This document shows, in pieces, positions 1 through 9,099 of a stretch of 64,000 nucleotides of DNA (position 1 is its first letter; the number at the start of each line of letters is the position of its first letter). Made by a program: the position numbers and the translations under genes. Location: assembly GCF_023073355.1 (NCBI RefSeq), contig NZ_JADPJI010000002.1:496001-560000 (forward strand), read 5' to 3'. Source of the stretch: Bradyrhizobium sp. 199 (GTDB taxonomy: Bacteria > Pseudomonadota > Alphaproteobacteria > Rhizobiales > Xanthobacteraceae). Under the pieces are notes generated by a model. The model was not told the origin of the DNA. It ran no database searches and saw nothing but the letters and a program-made list of their open reading frames with translations.

Positions 1-902
1 GGCCGGTCCTTCAGCTTGACGGCGCGGTTGTCGCCATCGACGGCTTCCGCAAAGCTGAAGATCTGTTTCGGCTGGCCGGTCACATCAGGGTGCAGGCACG
101 TCTTGGGATCGATGCGATACCAGCCGCGGCTGGTCACGGACTTGCCGTCATCGGTCGCGATCGCCGCCATCACCTTGTGCGGCGTGTCGTTGCACCAGGT
201 GAGGCCGGTCGCCGACGGCGTCTGCACCGCATCGACCATGGTCTTGAAGAAGTTTTGCGAGCCGACGATGTCCGACGACAATCCGCGGCTTTTCAGGAAC
301 GCTGCCAGAGCGCCTTGCGTCTTCGGCCCGTCGACGCCGTCGATCGGCGCGGCGTCGTAACCTGCGATCACCAGCAGGCGCTGGATCCCGGCGAGGCGGG
401 CCTGCTCGTCGTCATATTCCGAATCCTCGGCGAGATAGGCGGTGAGGTTGCCGTCCGCTGCTTGCGTCGGCGTCACTTGCGTGAACGCGACTTGCGCCTG
501 GCCGCTGCGGCACTGTCGTGCTGCCGCGATGACGAAATTGTCCTGCGCCACGCAGAGCATGTCGCGGCCGTTCTGCGGGATCGGGGAAGCGCCATAGACG
601 CCGAGCGCGCGGGCGTGGAGCAGGATGCGGTCGGCGGTCAGCGTGCCCTGCACCACCACGCGGCAGGTGGCGGGATCGATCCTGAACCAGCCCCGCGTCG
701 CGGTCGCAGCCTTGTCGTCGATGCCGATTGCGGCTTCGACGACATAGGACATGCGGTTGCAGATCTTGAGGTCGGCGAAAGCCGGCGCGGAGGAGAACAA
801 GAACGAGACGGCTGCGGCCGGCAGCGTCATCAGCAAGCGCGTCAGGACGGAGCGGCGAGGCCGCCGCTCTCCCAGTTCTGTCCCTGGCCACTCATCTCTC
901 AC
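1..902 (-). CDS. DUF1036 protein with peptidoglycan-binding-like middle, 3' end outside window
   Basis: The reading frame runs off the left edge, so the C-terminus is missing. After a hydrophobic leader ending in APAFA come a DUF1036 unit ([23 protein letters not shown]), a helical stretch like a peptidoglycan-binding domain ([19 protein letters not shown]) and a second DUF1036 unit ([26 protein letters not shown]). I chose the GTG at 902 because it gives an Arg-rich n-region for the signal peptide and overlaps the argB stop by 4 bases (GTGA), which suggests translational coupling. An ATG at 830 is possible but leaves a signal peptide with no positive charge. Likely an exported envelope protein; its function is unknown. 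It is the last visible gene of the rpmH-argB operon. Confidence 0.8.
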   Translation of the reverse strand, partial: MRDEWPGTELGERRPRRSVLTRLLMTLPAAAVSFLFSSAPAFADLKICNRMSYVVEAAIGIDDKAATATRGWFRIDPATCRVVVQGTLTADRILLHARALGVYGASPIPQNGRDMLCVAQDNFVIAAARQCRSGQAQVAFTQVTPTQAADGNLTAYLAEDSEYDDEQARLAGIQRLLVIAGYDAAPIDGVDGPKTQGALAAFLKSRGLSSDIVGSQNFFKTMVDAVQTPSATGLTWCNDTPHKVMAAIATDDGKSVTSRGWYRIDPKTCLHPDVTGQPKQIFSFAEAVDGDNRAVKLKDR

Positions 903-1786
903 TTGTGGATCAGCGTGCCCGTGCCCTGGTTGGTGAAGAGTTCGAGCAGCACCGCATGCTGCATCTTGCCGTCGATGATGACGACGCCCTCGACTCCTTG
1001 TTCCAGCGCGTAGATGCAGGTCTCGACCTTCGGGATCATGCCGCCGGAGATGGTGCCGTCGGCGATCAGCTTGCGCGCGTCCTTCACCGAGAGCTGCGGG
1101 ATCAGCTTCTTCGACTTGTCGAGCACGCCGGGCACGTCGGTGAGAAGCAACAGGCGCTTGGCCTTCAGCGCGCCGGCAACGGCCCCGGCAAAGGTGTCGG
1201 CATTGACGTTCAGCGTCTGGCCGTCCCTGGAGGTCGCGAGCGGCGCCAGCACCGGGATCAGCTCGTAGCCGATCAGCTGGTTGAGCAGCGTGAGGTCGAC
1301 CTTCTCGGGGTCGCCGACGAAGCCGAGATCGATCGCCTTCTCGATGTTCGAGCCGGGATCGATGATGGTCCGCGTCGTCTTCGACGCTTTCACCATGTTG
1401 CCGTCCTTGCCCGATAGCCCCACGGCCTTGCCGCCGGCCTCGTTGATGTAGCCGACGATCTGCTTGTTGACGGAGCCGGCCAGTACCATCTCGACGATTT
1501 CGATGGTGGCGGCATCGGTGATGCGCAGGCCGGCGGCGAATTCCGAGACGATGCCAAGACGCTTGAGCATGGTCGCGATCTGCGGCCCGCCGCCATGCAC
1601 CACCACCGGATTGATCGCGGTCTGCTCCAGCAGCACGATGTCGCGGGCAAAATTCTTCGCGGTCTCCTCGTCGCCCATGGCATGGCCGCCATATTTGATG
1701 ACGATGGTTTCCTCGTCATACTGCTGCATGTGCGGCAGCGCCTCCGACAGGATGCGGGCCTGGTCGAGCGGGGAGATGTCGGTCAT
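899..1786 (-). CDS. argB: Acetylglutamate kinase
   Basis: This 295-residue protein phosphorylates N-acetylglutamate with ATP, the second step of arginine synthesis, in the cytoplasm. It shows the amino-acid kinase fold signatures: the nucleotide-binding KYGGHAM near residue 31, the substrate loop VHGGGPQI near residue 64, and [17 protein letters not shown] with [11 protein letters not shown] further on. Length fits the family. It is transcribed with DUF423 and engB upstream and overlaps the downstream DUF1036 gene by 4 bases. Linkage of argB to engB and yidC is usual in Rhizobiales. Confidence 0.97.
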   Translation of the reverse strand: MTDISPLDQARILSEALPHMQQYDEETIVIKYGGHAMGDEETAKNFARDIVLLEQTAINPVVVHGGGPQIATMLKRLGIVSEFAAGLRITDAATIEIVEMVLAGSVNKQIVGYINEAGGKAVGLSGKDGNMVKASKTTRTIIDPGSNIEKAIDLGFVGDPEKVDLTLLNQLIGYELIPVLAPLATSRDGQTLNVNADTFAGAVAGALKAKRLLLLTDVPGVLDKSKKLIPQLSVKDARKLIADGTISGGMIPKVETCIYALEQGVEGVVIIDGKMQHAVLLELFTNQGTGTLIHK

Positions 1787-1859
1787 CGGCGGATCTCGCT
1801 GGCGGGACTAACGCGGCCTGCGTTCTATCCGATTGGCGCGCGCGGCGCAAAGTGGTCTT

Positions 1860-1913
1860 CGTGCCCCGGAGGCTGCGCAGCGTCGCTGCGTGCCGCCCCG
1901 CGTCCGGGACACG
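1860..1913. repeat. Imperfect palindromic intergenic repeat
   Basis: The outer arms CGTGCCCCGG (1860-1869) and CCGGGACACG (1904-1913) pair with one mismatch and the inner GC-rich parts pair loosely. It lies between argB and the DUF423 gene, just beyond the stop codon of the latter, inside what seems to be one operon. It resembles dispersed palindromes seen in Bradyrhizobium intergenic DNA; that likeness is from memory, not a search. Confidence 0.5.
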
Positions 1914-1917
1914 CACG

Positions 1918-2283
1918 TCACTTCTTCGCCACCGCCGCCAATGTCACCGCCAACCAGCTCGCAATCATCACCGTCCCACCGGACGGCGCCGCATAGGGAA
2001 ACAGCGAGTGCCCGGCATATTGCCGCAAGCTGAGATCGCCGGCGAACAGCACAGCGCCGATCGCGAAGCCGGATGCGCCAACGAGGCCAATTCCGCCATG
2101 CAGAAGGCCGCGCGCGAGCAAGCCAATCACCGCAAGTATGGCAGTTGCATGAAACAGCAGCATCGCACTGCCCGAGGCCAGCCGGCTCGCATCGCCGCCA
2201 TGCGCCGAGGCGGCGGCCAGTGCGACACCGGCGGCGCCCATCAAGCCGGCAAGCCCGATCAGCAGGCGGTGCGCCGCGGTCAC
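1918..2283 (-). CDS. DUF423 family small membrane protein
   Basis: A 121-residue protein with four hydrophobic segments, beginning [20 protein letters not shown] and containing the family's small-residue-rich AxxAHG region (ASAHGG near residue 27). Length and pattern match the DUF423 (YgdD-like) family of inner-membrane proteins, whose function is unknown. Its start overlaps the engB stop by 4 bases (ATGA), so it is very likely translated with engB. Confidence 0.85.
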   Translation of the reverse strand: MTAAHRLLIGLAGLMGAAGVALAAASAHGGDASRLASGSAMLLFHATAILAVIGLLARGLLHGGIGLVGASGFAIGAVLFAGDLSLRQYAGHSLFPYAAPSGGTVMIASWLAVTLAAVAKK

Positions 2284-2933
2284 GAGGCCCGCTCCTCCAG
2301 GAGCTTCGCCATCGCGGCGCGCAAGCTCTCCACGCCGGTCGAACTGCGTGACGACGTCGCGAGCACGTTCGGGAACGCAGCCGGATGTTTGGCCAGCGCA
2401 GCCTCGGTCTCGGCGATGCGCGCTTGCAGCTCGGCGGCCTTCACCTGGTCGGTCTTGGTCAGCACGACCTGATAGCTGACCGCTGAGCGGTCGAGCGTCT
2501 TGAGGACTTCGAGATCGACGTCCTTGATGCCGTGCCGCGCGTCGATCAGCACGTAGACGCGCGCCAGTGAGGCACGTCCCAGCAGGAATTTGTGGATCAA
2601 CTCGGTCCAGGACGCGACCCGGCTCTTGGGCGCCTTGGCATAGCCGTAGCCGGGCATGTCGACGAGGCGCAGGTCGGTCTTCCCCGGGACTTCGAAGAAG
2701 ATCAGCTCCTGGGTGCGGCCGGGCGTGTGCGAGGTGCGCGCAAGCGCATTACGGCCGGTGAGCGCGTTGATCAGGCTTGACTTGCCGACGTTGGAGCGTC
2801 CGGCAAAGGCGACCTCCAGCCCCGCCATCGGCGGCAGCGTCTGGATCGAGGGCGAGGCCCAGATGAACTGCCAGTCGCGGGCGAACAGCTTTCGCCCGGC
2901 CTCGATCAGCTTCGCATCCTCGTCGTCGGTCAT
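2280..2933 (-). CDS. engB: Ribosome biogenesis GTP-binding protein EngB (YihA/YsxC)
   Basis: A 217-residue GTPase of the TRAFAC class needed for large ribosomal subunit assembly in related bacteria. All G motifs are visible: G1 GRSNVGKSS near residue 45, the switch sequence TPGRTQ, G3 DMPGYGYA, G4 TKTDQV and the ATSS of G5. It lies downstream of yidC, separated by a 139-base gap that carries a long palindromic repeat, and overlaps the DUF423 start by 4 bases. Confidence 0.96.
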   Translation of the reverse strand: MTDDEDAKLIEAGRKLFARDWQFIWASPSIQTLPPMAGLEVAFAGRSNVGKSSLINALTGRNALARTSHTPGRTQELIFFEVPGKTDLRLVDMPGYGYAKAPKSRVASWTELIHKFLLGRASLARVYVLIDARHGIKDVDLEVLKTLDRSAVSYQVVLTKTDQVKAAELQARIAETEAALAKHPAAFPNVLATSSRSSTGVESLRAAMAKLLEERAS

Positions 2934-2951
2934 GCGAAGGCCTCACCTTTG

Positions 2952-3036
2952 GTCATTGCCGGGCTTGTCCCGGCCATCCACGTCTGTCCGCGGTACCCTC
3001 CAAAACGTGGATGCCCGGGACAAGCCCGGGCATGAC
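2952..3036. repeat. Long palindromic repeat between yidC and engB
   Basis: Two 32-base arms (2952-2983 and 3005-3036) are reverse complements with three mismatches, around a 21-base loop. The arm core is GGGCTTGTCCCGG. In RNA this would form a very stable hairpin inside the yidC-engB transcript. This is the kind of dispersed palindrome common in Bradyrhizobium intergenic DNA; it may affect mRNA stability or dampen downstream expression, which is inference. Confidence 0.85.
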
Positions 3037-3072
3037 GATGTGGAGACATTTGCGCTCCTCGCAACGACGTCG

Positions 3073-4932
3073 CTACGTCGCCTTCCTCGCGAACGTCGCC
3101 TTGAGATTGTCGAACAGCTCCACCTTCACGCCGTTGCGGCGCATGATGTAGCTCTGTTGCAGAACCGAGAGCGTGTTGTTCCAGGCCCAGTAGATCACGA
3201 GGCCCGCCGGGAAGCCCGCCAGCATGAAGGTGAAGATCAGCGGCATCCAGTTGAAGATCAGCTGCTGCGTCGGATCCGGCGGCGTCGGGTTCAGCTTCAT
3301 CTGGAACCACATCGTGATGCCCATGATGATCGGCCAGATGCCGAGCGCGAGGTAATGGCCGAACAGCGGGATCGTGGTCGGGTCGAACGGGATCAGCCCG
3401 AACAGGTTGAACAGGTTGGTCGGATCCGGCGCGGAGAGGTCCTTGATCCAGCCGATGAACGGCGCGTGCCGCATCTCGATGGTGACGAACAGCACCTTGT
3501 AGAGCGAGAAGAACACCGGGATCTGGATCACCACGGGAAGACATCCGGCGACCGGATTGATCTTCTCCTTGCGGTAGATCTCCATCATCTCCTGCTGCTG
3601 CTTCACCTTGTCGTCGGGGAAGCGCTCCTTGAGCGCCTGAAGCTGCGGCTGGACCGATTTCATCTTCGCCATCGAGGCGTAGGATTTGTTCGCCAGCGGG
3701 AAGAACAGCAGCTTCACGATCACGGTCACCAGCAGGATCGACCAGCCGAAATTGCCGAAGAAGCGGTAGAAGAAGTCGAGGCCTAGGAACATCGGCTTGG
3801 TGATGAAGTAGAACCAGCCCCAATCGATCAAGAGATCGAAATGGTTCAGCCCCAGCTCCTTGTTGTAGCCGCCGTGGCCGGCCAGCGGGAAATTGAGGCC
3901 GACGACGCCGGCTTCCTTGGCGCCGGCGAACAGCCGCGCGTTCGCGGTCGAAGTGCCGCCGATCGGCACCGTGACGGGATCGAGCAGATAGTCGGTCTGA
4001 TAGGTGTGGACGTTGCCGCTTGGGTTGGATGAGAACCTCGCCTGCAGCCGCGCACCGGTGTCGGGCAGCAGTGCGGAGGCCCAGTACTTATCGGTGATAC
4101 CGAGCCAGCCGTTGGTGACGCTGTTGAAGTTCACCTGCTTGGATTCGTCGACCTTCTTGTAGGCGTATTCCTGCAGGCCTTGATCGCCGAGATAGCCGAT
4201 CAGGCCTTCATGCAGAATGTAGTAGCCGGAGACCTGGGGCGCGCCGTGGCGCGAGATCAGCGCGAACGGATACAGCGTGACGGGCGCGTTTCCGACATTG
4301 CTCACCTCGTCCTTGACCGTGAAGAGATAATGCTCGTCGACCGAGATGGTGCGGCGGAAGGTGAGGCCCTCGCCATTGTCCCATTTCAGCACCACCGGCG
4401 TCGTCGGCGTCAGGCTGCCGCTGCCGTCCTGCTGCCAGACCGTCTGCGCACCCGGCAGTTTTGCGGTCACGCCGGTGGCCGGCACCCAGCCGAACTCGGC
4501 GTAATAGGGTTCGGCGGTGCCCGAGGGCGAATAGAGGATGATCGGCGGCGACTTCGGGTCGACCGTCTCGCGGTACTGCACCAGTGCGATGTCGTCGATG
4601 CGGCCGCCCTTCAGCGAGATGCTGCCGGCAAGCCGCGGCGTGTCGATCTTCACGCGCGGGCTCGCGGCAATCGCGGCATCGCGCGCCATGACCGGCTGGG
4701 CCTGCTGGTTCGCGCCCGGCGTTGCCGGCTGAGCCGCGCCCGGCTGCTGCGGCGCGCTGCCCGGGGTCGCGGATGCGGTCGGCTGCGGCGTGCCCTTCTG
4801 GAGCTCGGCCTGGGTCTGCTGCTGGGCGCGCTGCTTCTCCATCGCCGGCACATTGTAGAAATACTGCCATGCGATCAGCACCAGGCCGGAGAGTATGACG
4901 GCGAGGATGGTATTACGATTGTCGGTCATCAC
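3073..4932 (-). CDS. yidC: Membrane protein insertase YidC
   Basis: A 619-residue Oxa1/YidC-family insertase that places proteins into the inner membrane alone or with SecYEG. An N-terminal membrane anchor (residues ~7-25) is followed by a Gln/Pro/Ala-rich linker, the large periplasmic beta domain (~80-345), and the conserved five-helix core with FFPLANKSYASMAKMK and the QIPVFFSLYKVL region. The C-terminus ends in NGVKVELFDNLKATFARKAT. It begins 13 bases after rnpA; no yidD gene lies between them, unlike in many bacteria. Confidence 0.97.
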   Translation of the reverse strand: MMTDNRNTILAVILSGLVLIAWQYFYNVPAMEKQRAQQQTQAELQKGTPQPTASATPGSAPQQPGAAQPATPGANQQAQPVMARDAAIAASPRVKIDTPRLAGSISLKGGRIDDIALVQYRETVDPKSPPIILYSPSGTAEPYYAEFGWVPATGVTAKLPGAQTVWQQDGSGSLTPTTPVVLKWDNGEGLTFRRTISVDEHYLFTVKDEVSNVGNAPVTLYPFALISRHGAPQVSGYYILHEGLIGYLGDQGLQEYAYKKVDESKQVNFNSVTNGWLGITDKYWASALLPDTGARLQARFSSNPSGNVHTYQTDYLLDPVTVPIGGTSTANARLFAGAKEAGVVGLNFPLAGHGGYNKELGLNHFDLLIDWGWFYFITKPMFLGLDFFYRFFGNFGWSILLVTVIVKLLFFPLANKSYASMAKMKSVQPQLQALKERFPDDKVKQQQEMMEIYRKEKINPVAGCLPVVIQIPVFFSLYKVLFVTIEMRHAPFIGWIKDLSAPDPTNLFNLFGLIPFDPTTIPLFGHYLALGIWPIIMGITMWFQMKLNPTPPDPTQQLIFNWMPLIFTFMLAGFPAGLVIYWAWNNTLSVLQQSYIMRRNGVKVELFDNLKATFARKAT

Positions 4933-4945
4933 TATTGTCTCGTCA

Positions 4946-5404
4946 TCAATCCGGTTTGCGGCTGGTCGCAGGAGCGCGGCCTGGCGTCGGGCCGCGTCGT
5001 TCCGACCGTGCTTTGGACGGTGCCTTGGACGGTGCCTTGGATGGTCTATTGGCCGGTGTCTTGGCCGGCCCTTTGTGCGTATGCCGCGCGGGCTTCGTGA
5101 ACGCTATGCGCAGATCGTCGAGCATGGTCGCGAAGTCGCGCGAGAGCGCGTCCCTCCGGCCGACCAGCACATAATCATGATGGGGCTGCATCGACACCGG
5201 ATCGAGCCGCTTCACCAGTTCGCGAAGCCGGCGCCGGATGCGATTGCGCGCGGGGGCGTTGCCGTTCTTTTTGGTCACGGTGAAGCCGACCCGGATCGGG
5301 CCGCTGTCATCGCGGGGGCGGCTTTGCAGGACGAACGCGGGACTATTCACCCGCGCGCCATTGGCAACGGCGACGAAATCCGCCCGCTGCCTCAGCCGAT
5401 CCAT
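4946..5404 (-). CDS. rnpA: Ribonuclease P protein component with repetitive basic tail
   Basis: RnpA binds the catalytic RNA of RNase P and aids 5' maturation of tRNAs. The family core is clear in residues 1-110: MDRLRQRADFVAVANG, the substrate-cleft region FTVTKKNGNAPARNRIRRRL with the RNR box, and DYVLVGRRDAL. The protein is 152 residues, longer than the usual 110-130, because of a Lys/Pro/Ala/Ser tail made of four-residue repeats (KGPA, KTPA, NRPS, KAPS, KAPS). It starts 28 bases after rpmH, the classical order. Confidence 0.95.
   Translation of the reverse strand: MDRLRQRADFVAVANGARVNSPAFVLQSRPRDDSGPIRVGFTVTKKNGNAPARNRIRRRLRELVKRLDPVSMQPHHDYVLVGRRDALSRDFATMLDDLRIAFTKPARHTHKGPAKTPANRPSKAPSKAPSKARSERRGPTPGRAPATSRKPD
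5013..5072. repeat. Five 12-base tandem repeats inside rnpA
   Basis: Five consecutive 12-base units begin TTGGACGGTGCC (two identical copies, then three diverged ones). Read on the minus strand they encode the KxPS/KxPA repeats of the RnpA tail. Unit length is a multiple of three, so copy-number changes would keep the frame. Confidence 0.85.
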
Positions 5405-5432
5405 GATGAAATCCCGGAAAAGGGGGTCCGGC

Positions 5433-5567
5433 TCAGGCGCTCAGACGCTTGCGGCCGCGAGCGCGGCGAGCGGCGAGAACCTTGCGGCCGCCGGCAGTGG
5501 CGAGACGGGCACGGAAACCGTGACGGCGCTTGCGCACCAGTTTGCTGGGTTGATAAGTCCGCTTCAC
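5433..5567 (-). CDS. rpmH: Large ribosomal subunit protein bL34
   Basis: A 44-residue, very basic protein that starts with [20 protein letters not shown] after the initiator and ends GRKRLSA, the typical bL34 sequence. Translation starts at a GTG (5567), chosen because the conserved KRTYQPS follows at once and a GGAG lies 8 bases upstream; longer in-frame extensions are not conserved in the family. It leads the rpmH-rnpA-yidC operon. Confidence 0.97.
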   Translation of the reverse strand: MKRTYQPSKLVRKRRHGFRARLATAGGRKVLAARRARGRKRLSA

Positions 5568-5707
5568 GGGTTTTTCTCCGCTGACCGGGCAATTTGCCTG
5601 TAGAATTGATGGTAAAGTCCGGAAGATGCGGCCCAAAACGGACCGTTTCCGGCCCCAAGAGAGCCGCTCCCGGTGTCGCACCGGGTCATCGCGGACAATT
5701 TGCGCGG

Positions 5708-5736
5708 CTTATAAGCGAGCGCCTTCTTCTCGTCAA
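5708..5736 (-). promoter_or_regulatory. Sigma-70 type promoter of the rpmH operon
   Basis: On the minus strand a -35 box TTGACG (5731-5736) is followed after 17 bases by a -10 box TATAAG (5708-5713). This is close to consensus with ideal spacing and leaves a leader of about 135 bases before the rpmH GTG. Prediction from sequence only. Confidence 0.7.
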
Positions 5737-5931
5737 CGCCGCACAAGCGCACGTTTCCGGTGAATATCGCTGTTTGATCGGGGTTTTTAACCCTTGAGGT
5801 AGCGGCTCGCGATATCTGAGCTTACATCCTACCTCGGCACATTGGCGATCCGTAATTTGACCCGACCGGGGTTGGGCCGCATCTTCATACCGCCAATCCT
5901 TCACCCGCCAAAGGCAGCGAGGGCGAATTCC

Positions 5932-7431
5932 GTGGCAGCGACAGACCTCCAGCCGATCCAGGATCAGGATCAGCCGGACCCGCCGGCGATGCGTCCCCGC
6001 GGGACGCGCGGGCTTGGGCTGTCAGGCAAGCTGCTGCTGCTCACCGTTCCCCTGGTGATGATCGCAGCCGTCCTGCTCTACGTGCCTGCCATCGCCAACT
6101 TCTGGGTCAACCGGCTGAACGACCGCGTCGCGGCGGCCAACACGGCGGCGCTGGTGCTCGATGCCGCCCCGCTCGGCATGGTCCCCGATTCGCTCTCGCG
6201 CGAGATCCTGAAAAGCATCAATGCCCGCGCCGTCGCCATCAAGATGGGCCAGCAGCGCCGGCTGCTCGCCAGCGACAACATTCCGGCCGCGATCGAGCAC
6301 GACATCGACCTGCGCGACATGACCGTGTGGGAGGCGATCACCGGCTCATTCCGGATGATGCTGGAGACCGGCAACCAGGCCATCCGCATCGTCGGGCCCG
6401 GCGTCGGCAATGCCCAGTTCATCGAGATCGTGACCGACGAGCTGCCGCTGCGGCAGCAGATGTATCGTTTCTCCCGCAACGTCGTGGTGGTCGCGCTGAT
6501 CATCGCGGCGCTGACCGCGGGCCTCGTCTATCTCGCGCTTCATTATCTGTTCGTGCGCCCGATGCGGCGGCTGACCGCGAGCCTGGTCGGTTTCCACGAG
6601 AACCCTGAAAGCTCCGCGGGCATCATCGTGCCGAGCCAGCGCAGCGACGAGATCGGCGTCGCCGAGCGCGAATTGTCGGACATGCAGCGCGATTTGATGT
6701 CGATGCTGAATCAAAAGAGCCGGCTCGCCGCCCTTGGCCTCGCGGTGTCCAAGATCAATCACGATCTGCGTAATCTGCTCGCCTCGGCCCAGCTTCTGTC
6801 GGACCAGCTCGCCAGCGTGCCGGATCCGCGGGTGCAGCGCTTTGCGCCCAAGCTCGTGCGCTCGCTCGAGCGCGCCATCGCCTTCTGCCAGTCGACACTG
6901 TCCTATGGCCGCGCCCAGGAGGCCGCGCCCGACCGCCGCATGATCCTGATCGAGCCCGTGGTGCTGGAGGTGCGCGAGACCGCGGGCCTCGCCTCCGACG
7001 CCTCGATTGCCTGGGTCGCTGCGATCGAGCGCGGGCTTGCGGTCGATGCCGATCCCGATCAGCTGTTCCGGGTGCTGCTGAACCTCGTCCGCAACGCCGC
7101 CCAGGCGTTGGAGAGTCATGCCTCCGGGGAGGGTGGTCCGCAGCAGATCCGGATCACCGGAAAACGCGAGGGCGCCGTGGCGATCATCGAGGTGTCCGAC
7201 ACCGGGCCCGGCGTGCCCCGGAAGACCCGGGAGCACCTGTTCGAGGCGTTCCAGACCTCCGGCCGTCCCGGTGGCAGCGGCCTTGGCCTCGCCATCGCTG
7301 CCGAGCTGGTCCGCGCCCATGGCGGCGACATCCACCTGGTCGAAGGCACCATCGGCGCCACCTTCCGCATCGTCATCCCCGACCGCCCCGTGGAACTGCT
7401 CTCCATCCGCAACGAGCGGCAGAGGGCGTAG
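5932..7431 (+). CDS. Orphan sensor histidine kinase
   Basis: A 499-residue membrane kinase. Two membrane helices (~32-52 and ~184-207) flank a ~130-residue periplasmic sensor region; a HAMP-like linker follows, then the dimerisation helix with His277 in KINHDLRNLL, the N box NLVRNAAQAL, G1 DTGPGVP and G2 GGSGLGLAIA. The GTG at 5932 has a GAGGG eight bases upstream; an upstream TTG (5842) would add 30 residues but has no ribosome site. No response regulator adjoins it, so the partner must be encoded elsewhere. The signal is unknown. Confidence 0.9.
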   Translation: MAATDLQPIQDQDQPDPPAMRPRGTRGLGLSGKLLLLTVPLVMIAAVLLYVPAIANFWVNRLNDRVAAANTAALVLDAAPLGMVPDSLSREILKSINARAVAIKMGQQRRLLASDNIPAAIEHDIDLRDMTVWEAITGSFRMMLETGNQAIRIVGPGVGNAQFIEIVTDELPLRQQMYRFSRNVVVVALIIAALTAGLVYLALHYLFVRPMRRLTASLVGFHENPESSAGIIVPSQRSDEIGVAERELSDMQRDLMSMLNQKSRLAALGLAVSKINHDLRNLLASAQLLSDQLASVPDPRVQRFAPKLVRSLERAIAFCQSTLSYGRAQEAAPDRRMILIEPVVLEVRETAGLASDASIAWVAAIERGLAVDADPDQLFRVLLNLVRNAAQALESHASGEGGPQQIRITGKREGAVAIIEVSDTGPGVPRKTREHLFEAFQTSGRPGGSGLGLAIAAELVRAHGGDIHLVEGTIGATFRIVIPDRPVELLSIRNERQRA

Positions 7432-7585
7432 GTCGGCCAGGGGCCGAGTAGGACATGCACGAAAATACCCCCACCCCGGACCTTGCCAACCGGGGAAAGA
7501 GCGGTTAGTCAGAGCGCTCTTTCGCACCCCCTCCGGCTCCGCCGGGGGCTGCTTGCGGGTCATGCCCGCGCTGTTCGCGAAAAAC

Positions 7586-7662
7586 GCGCCCGTAGCTCAG
7601 CTGGATAGAGCATCAGACTACGAATCTGAGGGTCGGACGTTCGAATCGTTCCGGGCGCGCCA
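7586..7662 (+). tRNA. tRNA-Arg (anticodon ACG)
   Basis: A complete 77-base cloverleaf: acceptor GCGCCCG pairs with CGGGCGC, D arm GCTC/GAGC, anticodon stem TCAGA/TCTGA with loop CTACGAA giving anticodon ACG, T arm with TTCGAAT loop, discriminator G and an encoded CCA end. It reads CGU/CGC/CGA codons after A34-to-inosine editing. Confidence 0.97.
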
Positions 7663-7752
7663 TTCTTCGACGCAAGATCAGGACAAAGCCGCATCCGGTC
7701 GCCGTCGCCAGATGGCCTGAGACCAGGTGGCCGTGCCGTGTGAGAAAGCTGG

Positions 7753-8109
7753 ATGAAGATATCGCAGGCGTTCAAGTTCGAGGCAGCGCATCGGCTGCCA
7801 AACGTGCCCGAGACCCATCGATGCCGGCGCCTGCATGGTCATTCCTACCGGGTCGAGGTCCAGTTGGACGGGCGGGTCGATCCGCACACCGGCTTCGTCG
7901 CAGACTTCTTCGACATCGAGAGCTGCTTCGCCGACATCATGGGTGCGCTGGACCACCAATGCCTGAACGAGGTCGAAGGCCTCGAGAACCCGACCGCCGA
8001 GAACATCGCGATCTGGATCTGGGATAGGTTGAAGCCGGGCCTTTCGCAGCTATCGGCTGTCCGGGTCTATGAAACGGCCGACTGCTGGGCCGAATATCAG
8101 GGGCAGTGA
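7753..8109 (+). CDS. queD: 6-carboxytetrahydropterin synthase QueD
   Basis: A 118-residue enzyme that converts dihydroneopterin triphosphate to 6-carboxytetrahydropterin, the first committed step to queuosine and other 7-deazaguanines. Zinc ligands are seen in AAHRLP (His13) and LHGHSY (His29, His31); the catalytic Cys lies in HRCRRLHGH (Cys24), and the DH pair in MGALDHQCLN and PTAENIAIW are conserved. The CxxxHGH form distinguishes QueD from mammalian-type PTPS. No other queuosine genes are nearby. It follows the tRNA and converges with the next gene. Confidence 0.93.
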   Translation: MKISQAFKFEAAHRLPNVPETHRCRRLHGHSYRVEVQLDGRVDPHTGFVADFFDIESCFADIMGALDHQCLNEVEGLENPTAENIAIWIWDRLKPGLSQLSAVRVYETADCWAEYQGQ

Positions 8110-8137
8110 CGGGCGTTTCAAATCGGATGTCGTCCGG

Positions 8138-8929
8138 CTACACCGCCAGCCCGCAAGCCCGCCGGATCGCGATCTGAACCGGCGAGGGTTGCAGCGCCGG
8201 ATCAAACTCGCCCTTCGGCAGCAGCGGAGGCTGTGCCATGAAGCGCGGCCGTTTCCCGCGGTGGGCTTGCGCGGCATGAACGAGGAACGGGTGGCACAGA
8301 TAAACGCTGCCTGCCGCGCCGGTCGCCAGTTCGATCTCGCAATCCCTGGTCGAGGCCCAGTTCTCGGCAGCGAGCTGCCGGAGCGTCGCGCCGTCCTCGC
8401 CATAAGGCAGCAACTCCCGCGCGATGGTGGCATGCGAGCCTTTCCGGATCCGCGTCGGCGCATCATCCGCGCCGACATCCGAGAACAGAAAGAGCATCAG
8501 CAAAGCACGCCCGCTGCTTTTCACATTGGCGCGCCACTCCATGAAATCCGGATTGGCGGTGCCGAAGCTCATGTCCACGTGCCAGCCGTCATCATCAGGT
8601 GATTCCGCTGACGGGAAGCGGATCGGAAAACTTCCGAGGCCTTTCGGCGGGAGCCAGCGTCCTTCGCCGACGAGCTGATCGTAGGCTTTGTGCAGGGGAG
8701 GCGCGTTCGCGGCTTCAATGAAAGCGGGCGAAGCCTTGAATCCCACCCGCACGAGGGGGCGAGTCCAATGTTCGGGTTGGTTCGGTGACAGGCCGATATC
8801 CGCCCACAGCTCGTCCCTGCATTGCTTTGCAAGCTGGAAGCTGAAGGCGTTCTCGAATTTGACGAAACCATCGTCGATGAAGTTCTGGATCTGACGAGGC
8901 GTCAGGCCATCCCGGTCGGTCTGGGACAT
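8138..8929 (-). CDS. Phytanoyl-CoA dioxygenase (PhyH) family oxygenase
   Basis: A 263-residue non-haem iron, 2-oxoglutarate-dependent oxygenase. The iron ligands are visible as the HxD of GWHVDMSFG (His117, Asp119) and a distal His in CHPFLVHAAQAHRG (probably His218), with a downstream Arg (RGKRPRF) able to bind 2-oxoglutarate. The start has CGGAG upstream. The substrate cannot be told; bacterial members hydroxylate diverse small molecules. It stands alone, converging on queD. Confidence 0.85.
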   Translation of the reverse strand: MSQTDRDGLTPRQIQNFIDDGFVKFENAFSFQLAKQCRDELWADIGLSPNQPEHWTRPLVRVGFKASPAFIEAANAPPLHKAYDQLVGEGRWLPPKGLGSFPIRFPSAESPDDDGWHVDMSFGTANPDFMEWRANVKSSGRALLMLFLFSDVGADDAPTRIRKGSHATIARELLPYGEDGATLRQLAAENWASTRDCEIELATGAAGSVYLCHPFLVHAAQAHRGKRPRFMAQPPLLPKGEFDPALQPSPVQIAIRRACGLAV

Positions 8930-9099
8930 TGCACATTCTCCGTTCGGCTACTGCATCAAGCGCAGCCGGTTGATCTGATTGGCGCGGATGCGCCGAACGA
9001 CTTTCAGCCGTTCAGATCAGCGGGAAGAATGAGGACATGAACATCATGGTGCGAACGTATACCGCGGCGGACCGGGGAATCAAGACTCGCTGGGCGCAG

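Noticed and set aside
5568..5931. Possible replication origin next to rpmH
   Set aside because: rpmH adjoins dnaA and oriC in many bacteria, but I found no dnaA gene and no cluster of DnaA boxes here.
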